Source of the DNA: CAYJAZ01 sp964369185
GTDB taxonomy: Bacteria; Desulfobacterota; Desulfovibrionia; Desulfovibrionales; Desulfovibrionaceae
Length of the DNA stretch: 7,387 bases
Reading direction: 5' to 3'
Assembly: GCA_964369185.1 (NCBI GenBank)
Contig: CAYJEN010000073.1
Location: forward strand, 1 to 7,387
The position numbers were made by a program, and so were the translations under genes. Shown here piece after piece: positions 1 to 5,140 of this stretch. How positions within the stretch are numbered: the first letter of the stretch is position 1; each line of letters opens with the position of its first letter. The notes under the pieces were generated by a model. It searched no databases. It was not told the origin of the DNA and saw only the letters and a program-made list of their open reading frames with translations.

Positions 1-57
1 TTATCTACGAAACTCGATAAAAAGTCAAGCACTTTTTTTAGATTTTTTAGATTTTTA
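1..57 (-). promoter_or_regulatory. Promoter-like sequence firing leftward off the window edge, with phased A-tracts
   Basis: On the minus strand there is a -35-like TTGACT (plus-strand 23-28). About 16-17 nt further on, GATAA at the very edge could be a -10; the hexamer is not fully inside the window. Immediately upstream of the -35, A-tracts recur every 9 bp (plus strand TTTTTTAGA repeated at 34-42 and 43-51, partial copy from 52). A-tracts at this place resemble an UP element or curved DNA and would suit a highly expressed gene or stable RNA to the left. The gene it would serve is not visible. Inferred from consensus match only. Confidence 0.45.
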
Positions 58-323
58 TGTTTCTTATGGAAAATCAATAGATTATATTTTGTCTCCGACG
101 GGCAAAGTGAATGATTCCCCTTGCAACCCCCTTTTCTTTTTATTCGCAAGCTCATAAAAAGGAAAGTGTTTACAAATAAAATTCTTCCTTTGACGTCAAA
201 ATATATTATTTCAACCAATTTAGAGATAAATAACTAAAGATGACTACTAACTTTCTCCTCATCGCCACCATTAAACTAACAACTCACCACATAATTATAT
301 GCGATGAGAATTGAAAAATTTGC
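58..323. other. Non-coding stretch, several inverted repeats, no credible gene
   Basis: I see no ORF with a convincing ribosome binding site on either strand, and no tRNA- or rRNA-like sequence. Visible structure: an AT-rich hairpin with arms 131-143 and 154-166 and a 10-nt loop (one G-U pair in the plus-strand RNA); a perfect 12-bp palindrome TTTGACGTCAAA at 189-200; an 8-bp inverted repeat CTCATCGC (258-265) and GCGATGAG (301-308). None is followed by a clear U-tract, so none is called a terminator. The region separates the end of the aromatic operon from whatever lies to the left. Confidence 0.5.
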
Positions 324-421
324 AAGGAAACTGATAGGGGTCTGGGGGAGAGGGAAAACCTAAACGTGGGAAAAGTTCCCTGTCAAAGTTGTGCTTTTCC
401 CTTTCCCACAGTGGTTTCCTT
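324..421 (-). repeat. Nested inverted repeats just downstream of aroA (possible 3' end structure)
   Basis: Right after the aroA stop, the minus-strand RNA could be closed by AAGGAAAC (414-421) pairing with GTTTCCTT (324-331), 8 bp perfect. Inside it, the purine-rich arm at 394-409 (GTGGGAAAGGGAAAAG on the minus strand) can pair with CTTTTCCCAC (366-375). It can also pair with the pyrimidine-rich segment at 346-358, with one mismatch, so the two inner pairings compete. After the outer stem comes GCAAATTTTT, a poor U-tract. This may be the transcript end, a processing-resistant 3' structure, or chance in a low-complexity purine/pyrimidine stretch. No canonical rho-independent terminator is present. 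Confidence 0.35.
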
Positions 422-1759
422 CTACTCCCCTAACTTACTCATTACTTCCCAGAAGGTAGGAAATGACTTTTTCACTACTTTCTTATCGTCGAAGTCTATA
501 GATGCGCCATGTAATCCAAAGAGTGACATTGACATTGCAAGGCGGTGGTCATTATATGTTTGAAAGAGTGTGTGTGGTGGTAATGTTGGAAATTTCCCTT
601 TTCCTTGAATTATGATTCCATCTTCTAGTTCTTCAACATCTATGCCTACACGTATAAGCTCTGATGCAACTGCGGATAACCTATCGCACTCTTTTACTCT
701 GAGGTGTGGTACGTTTGTTATACGAGTTACTCCCTCTGCACATGCGGCAAGAACTGCTACCGTTGGCACAATGTCGGGACAAGCATTCATATCTACCGTA
801 ATACCAGTTAATTTTGATGGTGTAACTATTACAGATTCTTGAGTAGCTTCTACTTTCGCTCCCATTTGTTTTAGAATATCGAGAAGAGCTTTATCGCCTT
901 GTGATGAATTTATATCCAATCCTACTACTTCAACTGCTTCTTTGCCTATTGCTCCGGCAGCTAATAAGTAGGATGCGCCTGACCAATCACCTTCGACTGT
1001 ATGTTCTCCGCTTTTGTAAGTACCTTTCTTTACTTTTATACGGACTTCATTCGGTGAAATTTCTGAACGTTCTTTCCAGTCATCAATTAGTGTGCCATCT
1101 AAAGTTTCAATTGAGCACTCTATACCGAAACTTTCCATTATTTGAAGTGTAAGAGCTACATATGGGAATGAAACTATCTTTTTTCCTACGGGAAGATAGC
1201 TTACATCTTCATCACAAAATGGTGCCATTAATAGTAAGCCTGAAAGGTATTGACTTGATTCATCTAGTGCTATCTCTATGTTTTGACCATTAAGATTTTT
1301 TGAATTTAAACCATCACCTATTAATAGTGGAGGGTATCCATCTTTCTCCATTTCAACTACTGCACCCATTTCACGAAGAGATTTCACAAGAGCACCTATA
1401 GGTCTTTCGTGCATACGCTCTACTCCATAAAGTTTGAAGTAGCCTTTACCTCCTGCTAGAATTGCGGTTAGAAGTCTGCAACTTGTACCGGATTCCCCCA
1501 CGTCGCAAAGTGTTGGATTTTCTTTTTCTGCGCTTCCTAGAGGTCCATTCTGCATTCCTATGATTTTCCAATCACCTGAAATATCATTAGTTTGGATTGC
1601 TTCTATTTTTGCACCGGCTGACTCTAGAATAGCTCTTGTCTTTTTTGTGTCATCACAGTTTAATACATTTCGGACTACTGACTCTCCGGGAGCTAAAGCC
1701 GCTGCAATTAATGTTCTATGTGATAAAGACTTTGATGTGGGAGCATGGAGGCGTATCAT
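422..1759 (-). CDS. aroA: 3-phosphoshikimate 1-carboxyvinyltransferase (EPSP synthase)
   Basis: A cytoplasmic shikimate-pathway enzyme that joins phosphoenolpyruvate to shikimate-3-phosphate to give EPSP, the precursor of chorismate. At 445 aa it has normal length. Motifs seen: SKSLSHR (9-15, Lys10 for substrate), NCDDT (34-38), GESGTSCR (88-95), RPIGAL (119-124), SSQYLSGLL (168-176), CPDIVP (327-332, catalytic Asp329), RVKECDR (354-360) and NDHRLAM (403-409). Two deviations from the E. coli form: Glu89 and Leu96 stand where E. coli has Asn94 and Pro101 of its GNAGTAMRP loop, and Cys358 replaces the Ser of KESDR. The start is supported by AAGGAA (1765-1770) 5 nt upstream. Translation probably follows on from pheA, which ends 12 nt before. 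It is the last gene of the leftward operon inside the window. Identification is firm. Confidence 0.96.
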   Translation of the reverse strand: MIRLHAPTSKSLSHRTLIAAALAPGESVVRNVLNCDDTKKTRAILESAGAKIEAIQTNDISGDWKIIGMQNGPLGSAEKENPTLCDVGESGTSCRLLTAILAGGKGYFKLYGVERMHERPIGALVKSLREMGAVVEMEKDGYPPLLIGDGLNSKNLNGQNIEIALDESSQYLSGLLLMAPFCDEDVSYLPVGKKIVSFPYVALTLQIMESFGIECSIETLDGTLIDDWKERSEISPNEVRIKVKKGTYKSGEHTVEGDWSGASYLLAAGAIGKEAVEVVGLDINSSQGDKALLDILKQMGAKVEATQESVIVTPSKLTGITVDMNACPDIVPTVAVLAACAEGVTRITNVPHLRVKECDRLSAVASELIRVGIDVEELEDGIIIQGKGKFPTLPPHTLFQTYNDHRLAMSMSLFGLHGASIDFDDKKVVKKSFPTFWEVMSKLGE

Positions 1760-1771
1760 AAATATTCCTTA

Positions 1772-2821
1772 TTATTGTGTATGAAAATTTTGTCCTGATG
1801 TATAGCAACCAAGAACTTTAAAAGAAGTGCAATATTCGCTGATTTCATCAATCATTTGCTGATATTTACTATCGCATATATCACATGAAAGATCGGCAAA
1901 AAATAAATATTTCCAGCATTCGCCCGGCATTGGTCGAGATTCCAATTTTTGAAGACTTACTTGCTCTTTAGCAAACATATTCAATACTTCAACTAATGCG
2001 CCAGATTTATCTTTTATTGTGAAAAGCACAGAAGATTTATCAATATCTGATTTCTCAAGAAGATTTTGATTTGTATTACCATTTGAAATAATTACAAATC
2101 TCGTCCAATTCTTTTGGTCATCTTCTATCGAATGCGCTAATGAGTTAAGTTTTAGTGTTTCTCCTACTTTTGGGTGAGCAATTGCCGCCGCTCCTTCTTC
2201 ATTACTTGCTAAATGGGCTGCTAATGCTGATGATTCAACACTCACACGCTTAGCATTAGGAAGATGAGCTGTTAACCAGTTTACACTCTGCCCTAATGGC
2301 TGAGAATGTGAATAAACTGTTTTTATATTCATTAATGAACTCTCTTTACTTAAAAGACTAAGTTCTATTCTTGAATAAAATTCTGCTTCTATCTTCACAT
2401 TATAAAGACCAAATAAATCGAAACAACGTCCTACTGTTCCATAAAGTGAATTTTCAAGAGGAACAACCCCAACAGAGCATGTTCCACTACTTACTTTTTG
2501 GAAAATTTCTGTAAAGTCAGTACATGGTTCAAATTTTGTAGATGAACCTAAGTATGATTGACCTGCATAATAAGAAAATGTTCCTTCCGGTCCTAAGTAG
2601 GCGGCTTTAAAATCTGAACGTATATCACGAGTAGCTGAAAGTATTTCTCTCCATATCGCTTGAATATGCTTTTCTGATAAAGATTCGTCATTTTCTTTGT
2701 TCAAACAATCAGCTCTAAGACTTAAATTTACTCTAGCATTGAGAAGCTCTATGAGTTCTTTATCAACCTTTCTGATTTCACTTGTATATTTACCGAGTTC
2801 TTCAGTATTATATTCGGGCAT
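1772..2821 (-). CDS. pheA: Prephenate dehydratase with degenerate chorismate mutase domain (P-protein)
   Basis: This enzyme converts prephenate to phenylpyruvate for phenylalanine synthesis. Three regions are visible in 349 aa. An AroQ-type chorismate mutase-like N-terminus covers about 10-68. The dehydratase domain, about 72-250, carries YLGPEGTFS (75-83), PLENS (121-125) and the catalytic-motif TRF (240-242). The C-terminal ACT domain, about 263-340, has GALV (274-277) and ESRP (294-297), the Phe-binding motifs, so feedback inhibition by Phe is expected. The mutase part is odd. It is roughly 20 residues shorter than usual: helix 1 ends near Lys42 and runs straight into the last helix at about 45. 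Aligned by eye to E. coli PheA, Arg28 is kept as Arg30, but Arg11 is Thr13, Ser84 is Thr64, Gln88 is Arg68, and the Asp48/Arg51/Glu52 segment is missing. Mutase activity is therefore doubtful; dehydratase and ACT parts look intact. AGGAA lies 8 nt before the ATG; 21 bp separate it from the preceding gene. Confidence 0.93.
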   Translation of the reverse strand: MPEYNTEELGKYTSEIRKVDKELIELLNARVNLSLRADCLNKENDESLSEKHIQAIWREILSATRDIRSDFKAAYLGPEGTFSYYAGQSYLGSSTKFEPCTDFTEIFQKVSSGTCSVGVVPLENSLYGTVGRCFDLFGLYNVKIEAEFYSRIELSLLSKESSLMNIKTVYSHSQPLGQSVNWLTAHLPNAKRVSVESSALAAHLASNEEGAAAIAHPKVGETLKLNSLAHSIEDDQKNWTRFVIISNGNTNQNLLEKSDIDKSSVLFTIKDKSGALVEVLNMFAKEQVSLQKLESRPMPGECWKYLFFADLSCDICDSKYQQMIDEISEYCTSFKVLGCYTSGQNFHTQ

Positions 2822-2842
2822 ACTAAATCTTCCTAAATTGAT

Positions 2843-3814
2843 TTATAATTCTTTAATATCTTCTGTTATACGCATTCCAAAGTGTCTACCTGCTTGATCT
2901 TCCCTGCAAAGAATTTTGTCGCCTTCTTTAAGTTGAACAACGCTTATAGGTTCTCCGCTTGCTAAAGTAAGTCTTATAGTTTCAGCATTTTGTAAGAAAA
3001 TAGTTCCTAAAGTATCGTTCATTTTTGCTACAACTTTTAACATCGGGCGAACTTCTACTTTTACTCTTCCAACTATAGCAAGACTTGTTGTACCATCTGC
3101 ATTTACTGCTAATACTTCATCGCCTGCGCGAAGTTCTTCAAGATAGCATGTTCTATCATTCGGAAGAACCGCATAAGCGTGTACTCCACCGGCATTAACT
3201 CTAAAAGGTCTTGCCGCTACATATTCATTAGATTCAGTTTCTGCATGAACTAAGAATGTGAATGCACTACTATTTCCTACAAGCATTCCTTGACCTTTTT
3301 TGAAAACTGATAATGTATCTACACAAACTCTATGACCTAAACCAACTGTGCTAACTTCTACAATCTCCGCAATTTGAAGCTCTTCTTTACCTTGTGATTG
3401 ACGGCATTCTTCAACTATGCTCTTCAAACTCATAAGTGCATCTGGTAATACAACAAGACTTTCAACACCGCATTCTAAGATTCCTGAAGCAAGTTTAGCT
3501 TCAGCCAAGTCAGAAACTTCAACATGAACAGAACGAGTTTGAGCAAGTAGATTTTCAACAGGAATAATCTCCCAACCTTTTGCAAGCACAACTCTTTCCC
3601 CTGCTATCAAACGGACACAGATTTCTTCTTCGTCTTTTTTCTCATTCATTGCAACACTTGGCATTTCTATATCTGAATAGACTTCTACTCTGGCAAGACT
3701 TGCTGTTGAATCAACAGTTTCACGTGGAACAATTAAGCCATCAACTCCTGACTCTAGAGCTAGGGTTATATCTTCTTTGGAAAATGGAACACTTTTATAG
3801 TAGATTTTTGACAT
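2843..3814 (-). CDS. 3-dehydroquinate synthase II (archaeal type, AroB')
   Basis: Recognised as the 3-dehydroquinate synthase II family (type member MJ1249 of Methanocaldococcus). It oxidatively deaminates and cyclises 2-amino-3,7-dideoxy-D-threo-hept-6-ulosonate (ADTH) to 3-dehydroquinate using NAD+, replacing bacterial AroB, to which it is unrelated. At 323 aa it is of usual length. The family blocks are clear: GLGHRVCVDT (158-167), GMLVGNSS (176-183) and RPFRVNAGGVHAY (202-214). The C-terminal part is the variable beta-rich region. There is no signal peptide or membrane segment, so it is cytoplasmic. The Shine-Dalgarno before its ATG is weak (a GAGA about 6 nt away). The 51-bp gap after the ADTH synthase gene has no visible hairpin or terminator, so it is probably on the same transcript. 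The neighbour makes its substrate, which strongly supports the call. Confidence 0.94.
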   Translation of the reverse strand: MSKIYYKSVPFSKEDITLALESGVDGLIVPRETVDSTASLARVEVYSDIEMPSVAMNEKKDEEEICVRLIAGERVVLAKGWEIIPVENLLAQTRSVHVEVSDLAEAKLASGILECGVESLVVLPDALMSLKSIVEECRQSQGKEELQIAEIVEVSTVGLGHRVCVDTLSVFKKGQGMLVGNSSAFTFLVHAETESNEYVAARPFRVNAGGVHAYAVLPNDRTCYLEELRAGDEVLAVNADGTTSLAIVGRVKVEVRPMLKVVAKMNDTLGTIFLQNAETIRLTLASGEPISVVQLKEGDKILCREDQAGRHFGMRITEDIKEL

Positions 3815-3865
3815 GATTTTCTCGTAGTTAGTGAATTTTAAGTGAGTCTAATTTATATTATATAA

Positions 3866-4702
3866 TTATGCAATATTATGAACTTTTGCTTTTAAATCTT
3901 TTGTATCAAGATTATATTGAGCCAAAACTTCATCTAGTTCTTTATTATGATGAACTATATCTCTAAGTGCTTTGCAAAGAAGTCTACGGTCAGGGTGTTG
4001 GAAAACATTTCTACCTATTGATAAACCTGAACCACCTGCTTTTAATGAATTGTATACCATTCTTAATAAATCTTTTGAATCGTTGATGAGATCACCGCCT
4101 GCAATAACAACAGGTACAGGGCAAGCATTAACTACTCTTGAGAAGCTTTCAATATCACCGGTGTAACAAACTTTTACAATATCCGCACCTAATTCTGCGC
4201 CTATTCTTGCACAATGGCCAACTACTTTAGGGTCGAAACCATTAATGATTTTAGGTCCGCGTCCGTATAGCATCATAAGAAGTGGTAGACCCCACTTATT
4301 ACATTCTTCTGCCATCATACCAGCATCGTAAAGCATTTGACCTTCGTTTTCATCACCGATGTTTACGTGGATTGAAATACCGTCTGCACCAAGTCTAATT
4401 GCTTCCTCAACTGAGCCTACAATTCTTTTTGTGTTTACATTAGGAGTAAGGATTGATGATGCTGATAAATGTACAATCAAAGCTGTGTCACTATGCTCTT
4501 CACAAAGTCCGGAATAACGAACTAAGCCCTTATGCATAAGAAGTGCATCTACGCAATCTGCTATATCATCAGCTACGTCTTTGATGTTTTCAATTCCCTC
4601 TTCTGCGCCAATGGTTACACCATGATCAAGAGGAACAATGATAGCACGTTTACTGTCTTTACGGATAATCTTGTTTAAGCGTTTTTGTTTGCCGATACTC
4701 AT
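3866..4702 (-). CDS. 2-amino-3,7-dideoxy-D-threo-hept-6-ulosonate (ADTH) synthase, class I aldolase family
   Basis: A DhnA/FbaB-type class I aldolase of 278 aa. In the archaeal route (type member MJ0400) this enzyme condenses L-aspartate semialdehyde with a 6-deoxy-5-ketofructose 1-phosphate-derived unit to make ADTH, replacing DAHP synthase. Visible motifs: VPLDHGVT (23-30, Asp26), LMMLYGRGP (142-150, Tyr146) and ADIVKVCYTG (173-182), whose Lys177 is the expected Schiff-base lysine. SGLSIGRNVF (225-234) is the phosphate-binding loop. The same family contains true fructose-bisphosphate aldolases. The choice of ADTH synthase rests on the adjacent DHQ synthase II gene and the aromatic operon, plus the attenuator upstream. 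The start is supported by AGGAGA (4710-4715) 7 nt from ATG. It is the first structural gene after the leader, and a small hairpin can cover its Shine-Dalgarno. Confidence 0.92.
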   Translation of the reverse strand: MSIGKQKRLNKIIRKDSKRAIIVPLDHGVTIGAEEGIENIKDVADDIADCVDALLMHKGLVRYSGLCEEHSDTALIVHLSASSILTPNVNTKRIVGSVEEAIRLGADGISIHVNIGDENEGQMLYDAGMMAEECNKWGLPLLMMLYGRGPKIINGFDPKVVGHCARIGAELGADIVKVCYTGDIESFSRVVNACPVPVVIAGGDLINDSKDLLRMVYNSLKAGGSGLSIGRNVFQHPDRRLLCKALRDIVHHNKELDEVLAQYNLDTKDLKAKVHNIA

Positions 4703-4709
4703 GACTTTC

Positions 4710-4732
4710 TCTCCTAGGTTTTTGTACTAGGA
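4710..4732 (-). promoter_or_regulatory. Hairpin overlapping the Shine-Dalgarno of the ADTH synthase gene
   Basis: On the minus-strand RNA, UCCUAG (4727-4732) can pair with CUAGGA (4712-4717), a perfect 6-bp stem with a 9-nt loop. The 3' arm contains AGGA of the Shine-Dalgarno AGGAGA (4710-4715). If it forms, it would limit initiation on the first structural gene. The pairing is seen; its function is inferred, and a 6-bp stem is only moderately stable. Confidence 0.4.
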
Positions 4733-4761
4733 CCATAAAGCTATGTCAGGGGCGAGTATAT

Positions 4762-4798
4762 AAAAAAATCGGACCGCTGACATGAGCCTGCGGTCCGA
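4762..4798 (-). terminator. Rho-independent terminator (attenuator) in the operon leader
   Basis: The minus-strand RNA has a 9-bp GC-rich stem, UCGGACCGC (4790-4798) with GCGGUCCGA (4769-4777), around a 12-nt loop, followed directly by seven U (4762-4768). It stands about 60 nt before the ADTH synthase start and just after the stop of an aromatic-rich leader ORF. It therefore terminates transcripts before they reach the operon rather than ending an upstream gene. An alternative pairing that uses its 5' arm is described separately. Confidence 0.9.
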
Positions 4799-4845
4799 AG
4801 TAAATTTATGTTTTAGCAACTAGCAATACTTCTCACCACAGGGCT
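4785..4845 (-). promoter_or_regulatory. Antiterminator pairing competing with the attenuator
   Basis: In the minus-strand RNA, AGCCCUGUGGU (4835-4845) can pair with ACCGCAGGCU (4785-4794): ten base pairs, including one U-G pair, with one bulged C at 4841. The second strand covers most of the terminator loop and five bases of its 5' arm (4790-4794), so the two structures exclude each other. The first strand is the end of leader codon 27 plus codons 28-30. A ribosome stalled at the FFF or FWYF codons would leave it mostly free; one waiting at the stop codon, 12 nt on, would cover it. Base pairing is seen; the mechanism is inferred from the phe and trp attenuators of enteric bacteria. Confidence 0.7.
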
Positions 4846-4924
4846 GAGTAAAATACCAAAAAGAACCAAAGAAAAATACTTCGGCTTGCTGAACATAATA
4901 TGTTGCTTGGTTTTGGTATTGCAT
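4820..4924 (-). CDS. Aromatic-amino-acid leader peptide of the attenuator
   Basis: A 34-codon ORF ending in TAG, preceded by AGGAA about 8 nt before its ATG. Eleven residues are aromatic: Tyr3, Tyr9-Tyr10, Phe17-18-19, Phe22, Trp23, Tyr24, Phe25 and Tyr33, giving the cores FFF and FWYF. No His is present, and Phe and Tyr (five each) outweigh Trp (one). It lies between a strong promoter and a rho-independent terminator, ahead of genes for aromatic synthesis. This is the position and composition of PheL/TrpL-type leader peptides, whose translation rather than whose product matters. Stalling at uncharged tRNA-Phe, -Tyr or -Trp would favour the antiterminator. Codons 27-30 (Gln-Pro-Cys-Gly) form the antiterminator strand, which may constrain that part of the peptide. 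Too short for usual gene callers and likely missing from automatic annotation. I cannot name a described family for it. Confidence 0.85.
   Translation of the reverse strand: MQYQNQATYYVQQAEVFFFGSFWYFTQPCGEKYC
4852..4920 (-). repeat. Long-range leader hairpin (10-bp inverted repeat within the leader ORF)
   Basis: AAUACCAAAA (4911-4920) near the start of the leader RNA is perfectly complementary to UUUUGGUAUU (4852-4861), which encodes the FWYF codons. A nested CCAA/UUGG pairing is possible further in. Inside the 49-nt loop lies the near-palindrome AACATAATATGTT (plus strand). This may act as the early pause hairpin, or as a structure opened by the translating ribosome. It does not itself overlap the antiterminator strand. 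Confidence 0.5.
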
Positions 4925-4968
4925 TGTTGTTATTCCTATAAAAATAGTATTCAGATATTGTTTAGATT

Positions 4969-4998
4969 CTTATATCCCCAAATCAAACATTCTGTCAA
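4969..4998 (-). promoter_or_regulatory. Sigma-70-type promoter of the aromatic operon
   Basis: The minus strand has a perfect -35 TTGACA (4993-4998), an 18-nt spacer and the -10 TATAAG (4969-4974). Transcription should begin near 4962, giving about 38 nt before the leader ORF. Nothing else between here and the ADTH synthase gene looks as good. Confidence 0.8.
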
Positions 4999-5013
4999 GT
5001 GATTTAATCGCTT
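4997..5013. promoter_or_regulatory. Imperfect palindrome abutting the -35 box (possible operator)
   Basis: AAGTGATT T AATCGCTT is a 17-bp inverted repeat with one mismatched pair, lying just upstream of and touching the operon's -35 hexamer. It also sits between the two divergent promoters. Position and symmetry suit a regulator site, but I do not recognise a known regulator's consensus and chance is not excluded. Confidence 0.3.
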
Positions 5014-5115
5014 ATAGCAATTTAATTTCATTCTTTTAAAAAACTCCTTACAATAGACAGATATAAAAAATACTTTTTTTACTAAAATTCTTACTTTCTT
5101 TTTTGAAGAAATTAG

Positions 5116-5121
5116 TATAAT
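5116..5121 (+). promoter_or_regulatory. Likely -10 element for the divergent mobB-tmk operon
   Basis: A perfect TATAAT lies 20 nt before the preferred start at 5141. No good -35 is seen 16-18 nt upstream (the sequence there is T- and C-rich). Transcription would start near 5128, leaving a very short leader containing the GGAGGGG ribosome binding site. Confidence 0.5.
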
Positions 5122-5140
5122 GTCCCCTCGTGGAGGGGCT

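Noticed and set aside
206..271. 21-codon minus-strand ORF with a Trp codon, considered as a trp leader peptide
   Set aside because: Only one Trp codon in frame, no Shine-Dalgarno, and no terminator downstream; the TGGTGG seen in the DNA is out of frame.
366..563. 65-aa plus-strand ORF at the aroA 3' end
   Set aside because: Mostly antisense to aroA and running through the inverted-repeat block; no family resemblance.
3866..4702. Annotation as glycolytic fructose-bisphosphate aldolase class I
   Set aside because: Same family, but the adjoining DHQ synthase II, pheA and aroA and the aromatic leader point to ADTH synthase.
4762..4798. The hairpin as the end of an upstream leftward gene
   Set aside because: No leftward gene lies upstream; the next gene to the right is divergent, and the only minus-strand ORF before it is the aromatic leader peptide.
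4703..4962. T-box or other riboswitch ahead of the aromatic operon
   Set aside because: No T-box-like conserved TGGNACCGCG-type sequence was recognised, and the leader ORF plus paired arms already explain the terminator.
5120..5140. Upstream in-frame ATG as the start of the MobB-like protein (246 aa)
   Set aside because: It overlaps the likely -10 TATAAT and lacks a ribosome binding site; the ATG at 5141 has GGAGGGG in front and gives the normal MobB N-terminus just before the P-loop strand.
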